In this document: one piece after another, positions 33,892 through 47,311 of the stretch | How positions within the stretch are numbered: position 1 is the stretch's first letter | Layout of the letters: the number at the start of each line of letters is the position of its first letter | From: Aquanectria penicillioides | Lineage: Eukaryota > Ascomycota > Sordariomycetes > Hypocreales > Nectriaceae | NCBI GenBank assembly: GCA_003415625.1 | Contig: PYIU01000006.1 | Coordinates: forward strand, 1,426,001-1,490,000 | DNA: 64,000 bases | Direction of reading: 5' to 3' | Notes under the pieces: generated by a model | Seen by the model: only the letters and a program-made list of their open reading frames with translations | The model's database searches: none | Told to the model about the DNA's origin: nothing | Position numbers and translations under genes: made by a program

Positions 33892-36800
33892 TTACAGGTA
33901 GGGCATCCATAGGGCATCGCACTGTGCCAAGTTCATTGGGTTTACAGCCTTCGCAATCGCGTCAATGACGGTCTGGTTGGCTGGCAGATTTCCGACTGGG
34001 CTGTGGGCTAAGCTGATTGCCCGCTTGACAATCGAGTCGCTGTTGACCTGGACAGATTCCCTGAGCTGGCTCTCCGTCATGCCAGCCCTGTGGCTGCTGG
34101 TGAACCAGAAGATCATCTCATCGCGCACAAACAGAGTCAAGGCGTGCTCGAGTTCGTGCTCGGGCTCCGTCAAGCATCGCGCAATCGCCATTAGTGAGCA
34201 TGCGAAAATGCCTTCTGTGGCTAGTGGGCCCATGAGGGTCTGCAAGTTGGGCGTCAAGCGGAATGGCACCGGCTCTGGGTTGTGGAAGAACGGCTTAGAT
34301 GCGCTCATGTACGACATGAGCTCAGATCCCCAGATGTTGCCAGATCCGCGAGAAATGTTGATCTTTTGCGGGTAGCGGTTGTGCATGTACAGAATGTACG
34401 TCATGAACGTCAATGCTGACAGCTGGTAAGAGAACTGGCGTCGGAAGAGCCAGAACTCGGAGAACTGTGGGTAAATCTTTTGGAAGTAGTCCAAGGCCAG
34501 CGTAGAAGGAACCCATTTCTCTTGAATAGCATTAAAGACCTCCAGGCGGGCCGTGGCGGTCTGCTCGGGTTTGTTCTGCAATGTGTTAGTTACTAGCCAT
34601 CCATGTAAGGAGCTAGATGCAAAACTTACCGAGCTCTTGTTCTCGAGAATACCGCGGAGCTTCTCCATTGTGAATAGCACTGGCTCGTCTTTAGACATAC
34701 CCATGCGCCTGCAATGATCTTCATACACGCCCTGCAATGTGATGTATGAAGTGTCCTCTTGCACGATTCTGATGTGGGGTGCCAATGGAACCATCAAAGG
34801 CAGTGTAAACTGAAGATCACGACGTCTGCTCTCCTTCTTGCGACCAAGAGTTTGGTTGAGGTGACGGAAGAGCTGCAGGATGCGCTCCTCTCGTCGGCAA
34901 TGTCTAGCCGCAGGGTGCTGAACGGCCCAAGAGTGAACGCTTCCATCGTGACCACGCATCTTGAGTCTGCGGTATGAGGCACTGATCGATCGGACGAGGT
35001 CGACATTGGGCAAGAAGCGCTCGATTCGGATGAAGTCCTGGTTCTTATCCTTATGCTGCAGGTACTGGCCAGGTATCTCAACTTCGTCAAACTTTTGGTA
35101 TCGGAATTCACTTAGATGAGGAGAGAAATTTTCGAGCGACGTTCGGGTGATGCGTCGGTCCAGCTTCTCCTCGAACTTGTTTCTCCAGCGGCGCAACTTG
35201 TGAATGTACTCATACATCGTAGGCTTTACATCGACGAAGTCAGCCTCAAAGGACTTCTTGATGTGGCTCGGCAAAATGGTCTCGGCGAATCGAGTAATGT
35301 TGGTCTCGGTTGCTGGCGGCAGCTTGACATTCTTGGCGTATGAAGCATGAGTTCTGCTGACATATGCAAGCGCGTCATTGAGGAGGGCAACGATCAATCG
35401 GTATGCATCTTCATCAGGTGGGCACTTGAAATGCTTCTGAATCTGGTCGACCATCGTCTCCATCGACAGTGCCAGGAGAGGGAAAGCTGTCTTGAGCACT
35501 GACATGATCTCCTCGGTGAGCTCCCATGGGGGCTTCTTCTGTGGCTTGGCTGGGTCCTGGGCTTGGCCATTCGCCGCAGGGGTGGCGGCGGCGTTGGCCT
35601 CGTTGCCTTCTGTCTTAACAGCAGCATTGTCGACTGTGTTGGCAGTGCCTGGTCGAGATCCAGCGCCGTCAGGCTTGGGAGCTTCTTGCTTGGTCATAGA
35701 GGGAGAAGCGCTTGGCTTTCCGCTAGATGCGGTAGACTGCGCACGTTGTCGTGCTCTTTCCTTGGCTTCCTGGTTCTTCTTGATAACCAACATATCCTCA
35801 CGATTGGTGCGAAGCTGGAAATACAACGCCTGGGGATACGACTTGGCAATCTTCAGTAGAATCTGGTACACTCGAGGAGCTTCCTTGTGGCCCAGGCCAG
35901 TCAGAAGTTGAGGAATGTAGGTGATCCAGTACCAAACAGGCGTTTCGCCCTTGAAATCGTCGAAACCGGCCGCGATGCTGCCCTTAGCGTCATCCAAGCT
36001 CAGAAGCCAGAGGATGCGGGCCAGAAGCTTGCGAGTTTTGGCATTCTTGTAACTACCCGCGGCTTGCAAGTATGACGTGAGCGCCTGCCTGGCCGAGTTC
36101 ACATCCGTGGGGTCCTCTTTAAACTTGCGGTCGTTGAAGTAGCCCCATTCAGCCCATGCCTTGGCTGCGCCAATGTCGAAGAAGAGAGCAGTGCCATAAG
36201 CAGAGTCTGCTTCGTCCTTCTGCTTGAGCTTCTCGAGGAACATTCCCTTGAGCGTGTAGAACTCGGCCTTCTGCTGTGGACTGAAGTAGTTGAGGTTCGT
36301 ATTGTTAATAACATCCAGACCACTGGTGAGCTCCTCGGGGTTCTCGTAATGGCATTTGGCTTGTTCGCGCAGCTTCAAGAAAGCCTCCTGGATCTCAATG
36401 TTGGGCAGGGTATAAATCCTGCTCAGTTGGCTGATACAGACTTCAGGGAGGCTATGCTTACGAGCCACGTGGGCGAAGCGGTTGATGATCCAGGCAGTCT
36501 CATGATATCCTCGATAGGCGAAAGATGAAGCACCACCAGCATTCTGCTGGCCTTGTTGGGGAAGCAATTGCAGGTATGTCTGATTGATAAGGCTAAAGAT
36601 GTGCTGTCTCCAAGTGACCAAATCTTGCCAGGCAGTGATGTCGTCCCACACATTGGGGAGTCGGTCGCGCCAGGCGCCCAGTAGCAGCTTCAGCTCGCCA
36701 GACTTGACATCCAGGTTCGACTGGTTGGTGTTGGCAAGGCTCTGACAAATGACGCTGGCATCATGCAACTCCACCAACTGCTGGAAGTTCTGCAACAAGG

Positions 36801-39800
36801 GGATGTGAGCATTTGTCAAGCGTTCTGGGAGCTGATGCCATTTTCGAATTGATAGCTGAATGGCCTCGTCACAGACACGAGCAAAGTCACTTCCAGCCTC
36901 TTGTTGATTGTGAAACTTGAGAAGAGACATGAAAGCCTGGAAGAAAGCTCGGCGGGGGGTAGGAGCATCCATCACGCCCTTGATGATATTATCGAGTGCT
37001 TCCCGATGCTGTTCCTCCTGCCACATCTCCGTGTTTCTCCAAGCGCATTCCAGCAAGAGATCTTGGAAGTTTTCGTGCTTGGCGAAGTCTTGGAGGATCT
37101 CCCATTGCTGGAGTTTCTGAGCGCAAAGAACCAGTGATCTTCCCAGAGCATGTATTCAGCCTGCGAAAATGGAATGACGCCGGTCCTAGCCTTGATCTGC
37201 GCATTTTCGTAAAGCTTCTGGGCTTTATCCCACATCCCGTTCTGCTCATATGATAGGGCAGCGTTAGTTTCCACGAATTGGCAACGGCGTCGCCAGGTAC
37301 CATAGAACAAGTCGTCCTCTTGGAGTGACGCATACAGCTCGACAAGAGCGTCGAGGTTGCTCTCACGAACCGTTGCCGATTCGATCTCGGGGTTGATGGC
37401 GGCATTTTCGAGTTGAACCAAAGCTGTGTACCAGGCGTCATATGTCTTAGCCTCGAACTTGAGAACGTGCGGTGGTAGCTTGCACTCAGGCCAAGTCTTT
37501 GCAGCGCCCTCAATTAGAGATTGGACAACGTTGGGGCGCTTATCGATTTGGCGGCTATGATAATCTTTGGTGAGAAGAGCCACCATGCCACGCTCCAGGT
37601 CAATTCGGTCGTCTCGAGCTGTTGCAGACCAGTATATGGGGAAGAGAGTCACCCAGAGTTGGTGAGCCAGCTGAGGGTCCATGTGTTGAAGTTGGATCAA
37701 GGGGTCGAGAACGTCCCGAACCTTTACATCACCAATCTCGGTCATGAATCGTCGGTGGTTTGCCATGAAAGACTCATATTTGTCGTCAGTCATGATGCTG
37801 GGCTCTCTGGCTTCCTTTTCCTTTGTAAAAACGGTTACCAGTCGAGAGATAGGCATTGTCTTGAAGTCATCCTGATGAATGTGGATGTTAGTGTTCGTCT
37901 CCACAGCTCCCAGCAGTAAATGAGAGGCCTGTGAAAGCCAGTAAGAGTCAGCCAAGGTATCCCAGTTTTGGGAGGTCAAAACGTAGGATAGTCGAGCACT
38001 GGCAGTCTTGGACAAGCTCTTATCGAAAATGGCCATGAAGCGGTTGCGCATATCAACGTCAGTTGCCCGAGTGCCGATAAGGAATGCGTGCTCCATGCGA
38101 ACGGTAAGTTCGGTGCGAGTAATCTTGGGGTCCTCGTAAATTCGAATGACAAGATCGAGAAACTTGGAAAGCATGGTGGGATCTTGTCGATGTTCAAACG
38201 ACAGCATCTTATGGAGCACGGCAGTCTTTTCTTTGAGAGTTGGCCAAGTTCCTTCAAAGCGGAACACCCATCCTTCAACCATATTGAGAATCTCTTCACA
38301 GAGTTCAATGTGCATAGACTTCTCCACCAAGGTCGCCAGGACGCTGAGGAAAGGTCGTCGGTTATCACCAAGGACTTCCATTCTCAACGCTACGACTTGA
38401 ATTTCCTTGATCATGAGTCTTGTTTGAATTTCCAAGTCGTAAGCTGACATTTCCCCCGAGGGCGTACTTGGATCTTGGTTTCGCTGGTTCGCACCAGCAG
38501 CTTGGTTTGCTACAGCATTATAGTGCTGTACGTGCTCCCTTGCATGCTTGCTCTGAAGGGCCTTCATGAGTGACATGATATGCTGGTCAATGACAGTAGG
38601 TTTTGCGGTTGCCGAGAGACCAGAGGATGTTGACTCCAGATGTGTAGTTGTTTCCGTTCATCGCCTCTGTGGCGAGCTGCGATAGGTAGGCAACAATCTC
38701 CGATGTCTGAGCTTCTGCCTCACCCTCGGCGTCCGCGTCCTCCATAGGAGTGTCCTCCGGTATGGAATCGAGCACACGCTTGATAGTTGAACGGAGCTCA
38801 CGGCCATCGTCAGTTTCCTTATCAGAAAGATGCAGGCAGTCCTGAATCTCGGGATTCTCTGACTTGAGACATTTCTCAAGCACTCTTTGGATTGAGGGCA
38901 TGTTCTTCTGGATCCATTCATCGGATTTGGAGTTCAGCACGATACGCACGACTTGAAGGGTGTTGATAATGTTTGTGAGGAACTTCTCGTCGTACTTCTC
39001 CTTGTCCGTCGGGTCAGCATTGAGAATGTTCTGCGTCTTTTCACTCGCTAGAATGACATCCGTCACGTTAGGGAAAAGATCCAAGTCCAAATCTCCCCAG
39101 TATTGGGGTTGGACTAGGTTGTGGAGTAGTCTCATGGCCTTTTTGCAAAGCTCCGTGAGGGTTGGCGGCACAGGAGGAATGGAGACGGTCTGATCCCGAG
39201 GCTTGGCAGAGGGGAGATGGTAACGCTCGTTAAGCTGAGCAATAAACTCCACAAGATACTTAATCATCTTTTGCCTGAAGATAGGAGGGATTTGGTACTC
39301 GGCCCGTTCAATTCTGGTTACTGGAGGTGAAGAAGTAGGCTGGTCGCTGTCAAGCTTCCTCTTCTTGGTGGTGGGAGATTCAGATAATAGACGAGCCTTG
39401 AGAATAGGGGACTTCTTGCCCTCGACTCGCCATTGCTCCCAGGTCCAAACAAGCCGCATCATATTCAAAGCCAGTCGCTTGCTCTCGTGAGAGGCGTTCT
39501 GGGGAGCGGCAACCTTTCGCAACGAGGTAATGATCAGGATAATGTACTTGTCGCGGGCTTCGAAGAAGAGTTCAGGGTGCTTGACAAGGAAGTGGAAAAT
39601 ACTTGTCATTTGCTGCACATTTTGCCCTTCGTCGGCAAGAATGCGCCGAGGAGCCACTGCCCAAGGTGCATTACGCTCATTCGGAACAGTGCCACAACGC
39701 TTGGGGAGAACTGGTGCTATCAATTCCAAGGCCTGTGTGACCAGAGCGCGTCCCTCATTTTGGTTCGACTTGAGAAGTGAAAGGTAAACCTGAGTAACAA

Positions 39801-42800
39801 TTTTTGCAGGAGTCTCGTAATGGGCAATGAAATAGCCGATAACAACATAGGCCGCATGCTTATTGATCACATCGTCAAGTCGAATAAAGGTCCAGCCGAA
39901 CTTAATGATGTCTTTCCTGGCCTCTTGAAGAGTTGTGTGGTAGTATTTGACGAGCATGGCAGAGAGCTGCAGCACTTCATAACGAGTGTGATCAATGCCT
40001 GGTTGAGCTTGGTCATCCATGGTCATCTCAGGATGAACCTTCCAGATCCTGCTGCTCACAGCATCGATAACGGAGCGATCCATCAGCCTGGGCATCTTGT
40101 TCTGGTCAAGATGGCTCCAATTGCGCATCACATCCATGGCGACGATGGGGTTCACAATGTAATGGAGGAGAAAATGCTTCATCTTGTTTGATGCAGACTT
40201 GCCAGCGTAAGTATCAAGGCAGCGCAAGAAAATAGTTTTCCAGAAATCCACTGCATCGCTGCAGATTATCTTCTCATAGATGAACGAGAGCAAGTCCTGG
40301 CTCATTCGAAGTTCCTCTGAGGTTATCGACTCGATCAAGCTAAAGAGTGGATCCAAGTCCTTGGGAGCTCTCTCAAGAGATTTGACAAGAACACCAACCA
40401 ACTGTTCGGCAGCTTGGTATGCGGGCAGGCGAAGGTGAGAAGGCAGAGTGTGTTGTCGAAGGTGTGCCTCGAGGTCCTTGCCAGTGTTTTTGAGCCAGGA
40501 AATGCTCTCCTTCTTGTCCATCCAGCCCTCAGAGCCCGAGAACTGGCTGATTGAGTCAAGAATATGGATCGTGTTGACGATGGCGATGAATTTGACCTCA
40601 TCGCCCTGGGTCATGACCTCGTTACATCGCGCGATGAGACCCTCTACGTTCTCTGCAGCAACATCCCGTAGGGGGCCACTGTCGGGATGACGCAGAACCT
40701 GCGCCAAGAATCGTCCATACTTGAGATCCTCGAGCTTTCCAAGGAGATAAGCCCAAATCTCCTTGGGGTATCTATTGAGGTACTTGTACATTGGAGTACG
40801 GAATGGGCTCTGATGAGTCCTGCGAAGTTTCTCCTCGAGGCCAAGTAGGCAGTTGATCAGACGCTCTTTGAATGCCTCAGCAGGTGCGGGTAGCAAGTGG
40901 AAAATGTTCAAGATTGCGGTGATGACCTTCATCTGAGGATGTTGTTCAAAGAAGGTGAAGGAGATCTGTTGGAGGGCGCTTGGCTCGACAATAGAATCTA
41001 TCTGGTCAAGTAAACGGGCACCAATCTCGACTTTGAAGTAACTGGTGAGGAGCTTCAGCAGTCTCGAAAGGTTGTCAAGTCCATGAGTGCTGAGTCGCTT
41101 TGGGTCCGAAAGACTTTGAAGAACAGGGCGCAGACCTCCTTGAAGCAGGTCCTTTGGCAGTCGCCTATCAACAGCCAGGACTGACTTCAAGGCATCGTTC
41201 GCCGCAGCGATAGTCGGCTTAGACTCTGAGTACAGACACTTGAAGAATACTGACAAGATTTTGCCCTTGGTCGGATTGTTGGAAAACTCTTCAAATGTCA
41301 TAGCAGTGCTAAGCAGTCTAATACAAGACACTCGGAGATTGACAATGTGCTCGTGTGTGCGAAACTCCGCAGGCTTGTTGGCAAGGGATTCGTCACTAGC
41401 ATCGGCCAAGGCCAAAGATTCCATCAATAAACGGTTGAGGTTCTCGTCGAAAGTGACCCAATCGTTCTTGAGGCCCATGTGGTATGTCATGGCATTGATG
41501 TATCCGATCTGGATGGCAAAGGGCAAAGCACGTAGGGGCTTGGCATAAATGGGCTGGAGGAACCTGTCCTTGTAAGGCTCGATGAGCTCCCAAACCTCGC
41601 AGCTAGCTGCCTTAGCAACGAGCTCCAAGGATCTCTTGGCGGTTTCGCGAACATGTTTGTTCATGTGTGATAACTCGTTGTTGAACTGCATGCAAATCTG
41701 AGCAAGACGGGGTTGCTTGACCTGCGGTTGGCCTTGTTGCTGCTGTACCGGAAGCGCATCTTCCTTCTTCACGTTCTTCGTGATTCGCTTCAGTAGAACC
41801 TCAAGACTCGTCTGCGCCAGGCGTCGTGTCTTCTCAGGCAGATCCTGGGGCATATCCTTGATCACATACATCAGCGCACGGATGAATTCCGTTTGCTTTG
41901 ATGCCACCCAGGCGTCACCTAGGTCGAGCTCGGTGAGTAGGAAATTGATACCAAGACTCCCACCAGTCTTGGTAAACCATTCTTCCTCGTAGCAGCTATG
42001 GCAGAAGGTGCTGCTAAGGTGGCCGAAGAATGGAAGCCGGCCAACAGGGTTCTCTGAGCCAAGAATAGTACCAAGCGCCGAGTGTATTTCCCGGATTGCT
42101 CGTTGGGCTGCATCACGGACGTCTGGGTGATCTGAGGCGAGAGACTCAACAATAGCATCTGAGAGGTTGCGCGTATCTATATGCAGAGGGCCCTCGCCTG
42201 CTGCGGGATCGAATGGACTGTATGTCCGCTTGAGGTCGACCAGTGAACGCCCTACTTCAACAATCGCGAAATGCTTGCAGATGTTAAGGAGGAATGCGCT
42301 TGCTTCATCTTTGAATTCGGGTATCGATTCAGCAAACATTACAGCCTTGAGCAATCTCTTGACGGTCTGATCTTGGCCATCCTTTTTGGGAATAGATCGC
42401 TCCCGGTCGGAAACTTCGAAGCTGGTCAGGTTGATGTCGAGTTTGCGAGTCATGAAGTCTTGGGCCTGAAGGCGTAGAATTTTGGGGAGGTCTTCGGGGA
42501 GTTGATCAAACCCAATACGCAGCTTCAGCTGAGCCTTGATCAAGTTCAGAGCTTGGTTCTTGTAATGCCCATCATACTGTCGACTTTGGTTATTCTTGCC
42601 CGCCTTTGGGAGCTCCATTAGCTTCTGAATGGCGAAATCAACGCCCAGCTCTGCAGGGAAAGCTCTGTCCTTCTTGGAGCCGATCAATCTGAGATCGAAG
42701 CTCGAAGGGTCATCGGCATACTCTTTGTAAGCGAGGGGCAAGGCCCCAGTCATGAACTTTCGGTTTCTACCACCAAGCTTTCCGAGGATTCTCATAGTGG

Positions 42801-45605
42801 TATGGGCGTGGAAATGGCTATAAGGATGAGGCTTCAGGTGGTCAAATAGGGCTGTCATGAGTTCGTCGATCACTGGGGCCATAATGGGGTCCAGATAATC
42901 GGCAGTCAAGTTGTCAACACAGAGCTCAAGTGTTCGGAGGCCCTGTCCGACAAGATCGGTACCTGCTCGAAGGGCCACAACCAACGGTCGCATTAGGAAG
43001 CTCAAGTGAGGCAAGAGATGACTCAAGCGAGCGGGAACAGTCAAGCAGAGTTCCACATACAGGTCGCGCTCGGAGGGTTTCCGGGCGGCCATGAGCAAGT
43101 TGTTCAGTACATCCAAAAGCATCTCGAGAAGGGGGAGGATCTGCTTGTAGAGCTGTTCAAACTTTCCACCACCGATGCTACGGAATAGTGAGCGCAGCAA
43201 TAGGAAGTAGTTCATGGGCTCTTCGGCCTTTGTTGACAACTCGATCGACTTGGTGACGATGTTGACAACATGAGGCAATAGGACCTGTTCGTTCTGGCCT
43301 GCAAACAAGGTGACCGCCATAAATGCCAACTTGAAGAGTCGCAGAAGAATGGAAGACTTCTTGACGTCCGCTGATCCAACTTGGTCAATTCGCTCCATAA
43401 GAAATTGTAAGAGCATGCCGCAAAAACTTGGAGATGTTGCCTCGCTGGCAAGGAAAAACTGGGGTATATGCAACAACGCTGTGTGCTCAAAGATCATATC
43501 ATAAAGTCGAGGAATCTCCTGTTGGAACACTTCATGGAAGGTAGCAGGATCGATAGCATGAAACACAGTTGCAAAGCTCTCAAGAAGATCCTTCTCCTCC
43601 TTGCTGCTTGACACCATGTAGAAGTTCGCCATATATTCCACAGGGGACATGTATTGGGACTCAGCAGCAGGCTTCTCAATCTCATAATATCTGAAAACAT
43701 AAGCTCCTTCTCGGAAGAGCTTGACAATAACTTTGACCTCCTCGGCCGTGAAGCCATAAGACACATCCTGCCAATGAGCCGGAGCATTCTGTGGGTCAAT
43801 CGGCGTACCAACATTGCATGTCCTAAGCTGATAGAAGGTATTCTTCAGACCAGTCATCAAGTTTCGGAAGAGAAACTTGTTGTCAACCACAGGATCCGCT
43901 CCTCTATCTCGAGGATTTGAGGTCTTGATCGGAACGGCGGTGAAGATGTCAATCTCATCCCAATCAGGTGGGTAATCCTTATCAGCAAGGTACGTTTCGG
44001 GCGTATTCTCTTTAAGTAACTGGTGGTATTGCTTCGAGAGCTTAACAGCGTTGGGGTACTGCCTGTTCATGGCGGCGAATTTGTCGGCAATCGCATTCAG
44101 AATCATAATCAGGTAGTGTCGAGCATCTGCTTTGTTGGGCAACTTGGCAATGCATTCGGCCATATTGAGGAGAAGCTTAGCACTCATCGTTTGGAAACTG
44201 GTGCCAGGGAAGTTGTCCAAAAGATTTCTGGTGTATACTTCCACAGTCTTTCGAATTTGCTCGGGTTTCAACGAGTCTCTAACGTGATGGATGAGATCCG
44301 CAAGCATACTGTAGGCCAGTGGTCGCATGGTTTCGTGGACTGTCAATCCGTCACCTGTGAGTGTTCGTTCATCCAATAACTCGTCGATCTTGGGGATGAA
44401 GATCTTCCTAAAGTTGTAGTTGATGATATGTCGGATGGCCACAATCAGTTCCTTCCTCGTGCCCGACTTCTCCCTAGGACAATCTTTGAGAAGCCTGAGA
44501 ACAATATCGGGTAATCTTGGTAAGAAATCGTTCAGCTGGGATGCGTACTGTCGAAGTAGGTACGCAAGGAAACTCATAGTTTTGACCTGGGCGGTGATGA
44601 AGTCGCCGAACGCAGCCCGGTTCTTGATGGCAGGGCTCACGCCAGTGTGGATTGTACCTTTCGCAGCGGCATCTGCGTGCGCTTGCTGTTGCGCAGCTGC
44701 TTGCAGACACAAAACATTCTGGATGAGGGGCACGAACTTCCGGACGTTCTGTTGCACTGTATTTCGATAAATCTGGAATATCGAGACGACAATAATGGGA
44801 CACTCGGAGAGAACCTTGAAGGATTGCATTCCCTTCAATAGCGGTCGATTCTGTTGCTGTGGGTCAGCTCCAAGATCATTTACAGAAGCCACGGGCGATC
44901 CAGGTCTTGGGGATTGGAAATTCGTTTGTGAGCTGCCTGGGGTTGAAGGAGCGCCAGGCTGTGATGGAGCAGTGAGGGACGCATTGTCAAGCTGTTCTCT
45001 GACAACCTTCTCCATTCCCTCAAAGAGCTCCTGGATCAAGGTAAGGAACAATTGGACCTTGCCCTGCAGCACTTTGTGCTGATGGCGCATGATATCCGAC
45101 GTGATCTTCACGCATAATGTCGCATTCTCTTCGTTGTCTGTTCGAACAAGCTGCATCAAGAGGTCGACGATCTCTTCGGCGTAAGGTTCAAAGGGTTCGG
45201 AGGGAGACGACGCGGTAGGTAATCGGTGAAGGACTTCGAGAATGCAGTTTCGGAGTTTCTAGAATACGTTTTAGCACTTGAAATATTGCGCAATACTCCT
45301 TTACTGACCTGCTCCGTCGAGTTGCTCTGGAAAGTACATGGTCCTCTCAAGATGCCAATGAAGATCGGCATCAACCGTTTCAAGAACGGTGGGTATATAA
45401 GGCCACTTGTGTAGTGATCCAGGCTGTCACGCAAGGTAGTTGCAGCTTCTAACTTAAGTCGAGCATCTGAATTAGATGAGGTTAGCCAAAGGTCTCCGAG
45501 GACGGTGATGCGACTTCGAGATGGTGGGGGGATGTCGAGATCAGTCGTACCTATTTCGGGTGTGCTAAGTCGCTTTACGACATCGTCAATAGTGGTGCCC
45601 GACAT
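33892..45605 (-). CDS. TRA1: TRA1, PI3K-like pseudokinase scaffold of SAGA and NuA4
   Basis: Exons 45605-45551, 45466-45309, 45258-34630, 34575-33892; about 3,841 residues, the usual size. TRA1 is the activator-binding subunit of the SAGA and NuA4 histone acetyltransferase complexes in the nucleus. Most of the protein is HEAT repeats, then the FAT region, a kinase-like domain and a short FATC end. The kinase-like part lacks the catalytic Asp and Asp-Phe-Gly elements (here [20 protein letters not shown]), as in all TRA1 proteins. The last intron (34576-34629, 54 nt) keeps the frame if unspliced, but GTAAGT...TTGCAG, the branch ACTAAC and [16 protein letters not shown] around it show it is removed. 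Two single-base steps compensate: one base too many in the T run 38601-38604 (after LGNRK, before PTVIDQHI) and one too few at 37131-37132 ([13 protein letters not shown]). Confidence 0.95.
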
Positions 45606-46656
45606 GGCTGCATTATCGGCGTCCACACGACGCGACAGTTCCTTCCATGCGCGGCAGGGTCTACGTGATGGTGACCCTGTATAACCGGGATAGCTTCGAA
45701 ACTAGTGCTTCGCGAAGCTATCGCGAGCGCTTGCGCCGCTTCAAAAGCGCGGGAATCAATGTAGAAATTCAACCGACAAGAACTGATGGAGTTTTCAATT
45801 TCGGTCGATCGGTCGCGGTGCGGGTTTCGTGGGGTGAGGTGGATTGTAGGACGTGGCCTTGATATTTAAGGGCCTTGGTGTAGTGGATTTCCAGGTAGAC
45901 GTGAAGGACGCCTTCACGTTGAAAATTACAGGAACGTCGAATCTGGGGACTGCAGCCGCCAATTCCACTTGCGCTAGGGGACGTAATTACGTTGATCCGG
46001 AGCCAGTACTTGGCTACTAGCGAATAGGGTGGAGCGTCTTGGCCAGAAGGGACCCAGCAACCAAGGCCCGTGCCCTTCCTTATCATTCTTATCGTCCGTT
46101 ATCAGCTGACATATGCGCAACCCTTAAGCACGATAACACACCTCCAGCCTTGTTGTAAGTGCCGCGCACCATGGCGAACTATCACTCCCCACGAATAGGC
46201 TGTTCTGTTTTCGAGTGTGTGTCAAATAAGCAAAGATTCACTATTTTTATGTGGCCGGGAGGATATGTCCTCACTTTTTGATTATTATTATTTTTTTTTT
46301 CAACCTTGATGAGCTCACGTGGCTTTGTCTTCCTCGTGGAAAGTGCTATTGACCTTATTAGGGGTGTGCTGAGTAGCCCCACCGAGGTACTGCCTGACAA
46401 TGGTTAGGTAGTTAGCCACTGCCTCAAAGATCCAATGCTCTTATCCCCTCACTGCACAACGCTTTGAAAACATCTTGATTGTTTTGAGTGTTCAATTAAA
46501 CCTCTAGGTATCATATAAACACATTCTGTGTCGTTTTATTCCCCTCCTCGATTCTCCATTCTTCACTCTAGTTGAACATAGGGTCTTAGCATTGACCACC
46601 TCAGAAGATCAATCTGATTTGGTTTATTCACGAGTCACTTCGAGGCCGTAATCACA
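45606..46656. promoter_or_regulatory. Divergent promoter region TRA1/GGCT-like gene
   Basis: About 1 kb between opposed starts. A perfect 12-bp palindrome GCTTCGCGAAGC sits at 45707-45718, about 100 bases upstream of the TRA1 start. No open frame here shows conserved sequence. Confidence 0.45.
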
Positions 46657-47311
46657 ATGAGTGGGGAGTTTTCTGCCTTCTTCTACGGTACAGTTAATGT
46701 CTTTTCGATCATTATACTCTGTGGCCATTATGTTAACTAGTTCATAGGGACTTTGGTAACACTCCTACGTACAGGGATTTATGTGACAATGGTCTAACGG
46801 TAGCAGATGGCTCCCGAGGTCTTCTTCAGCATTTGCTATGGAGATAAGAATCCCCATCAAGTGATCAAAGATTTGCATACTTTCACTCCGGCCATTTTGG
46901 ACGGATATTGTCGCCATCGCGTTCAATTTGCGGATTATCCCGGCATCATTCGGGAGGAGGGACATACCGTTCTCGGCATCTACGCGACGGGTCTCACAGA
47001 CGCCAATATCCAGAAGTTGGATTATTTTGAGGGATCAGAGTACAACAGAGAGAAGGTCAAGGTGAAGGTCCTGAAAAAGGCTGGTGAGGAATACCAGGAA
47101 ACGTCGGTGTACGTCTTCAACCGCCCAGAGTTCCTCGAGAAACGGGAATGGGACTTTGAAGAGTTTCGCAAAGAAAAGATGGGCTATTGGGTCCGAGGAG
47201 AGTGGAAATTTGACCAGGGTCAGTTTTTCATCTTCACCTCACACTCTAAGCACTAATATTAAGTTTTTATTAGACCCCGAGGACAAGGCTGTCGTGGACG
47301 GTTCTGGTTGA
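46657..47311 (+). CDS. AIG2/gamma-glutamylcyclotransferase-like protein with an 8-nt microexon
   Basis: Four exons: 46657-46687, 46748-46755 (8 nt), 46807-47218, 47274-47311; 162 residues. Introns are 60, 51 and 55 nt, with TTAACTAG, GTCTAACG and CACTAAT branch regions. Skipping the microexon would lose Thr-Leu of FFYGTLMAPEVFF; with it the protein begins with the YGTL loop that binds the substrate in the gamma-glutamylcyclotransferase/AIG2 fold. LDGYCRHRVQFADYPGII, TVLGIYATGL and LDYFEGSEYNREKV follow the family pattern, with the conserved Glu of DYFEG the likely general acid/base. These small cytosolic enzymes act on gamma-glutamyl compounds or remain uncharacterised; the substrate here is unknown. 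The C-terminus is the short exon DPEDKAVVDGSG. A start at 46807 is possible but would delete the active-site loop. Confidence 0.85.

Noticed and set aside
34576..34629. 54 in-frame codable bases of TRA1 read as protein
   Set aside because: Bounded by GTAAGT and TTGCAG with an ACTAAC branch; its removal restores the conserved text, so it is an intron.
46781..46806. ATGGTCTAACGGTAGCAG resembles the 5' part of a tRNA
   Set aside because: There is no matching acceptor stem or GGTTCGANNCC box downstream; it is the branch site and acceptor of the GGCT-like gene.
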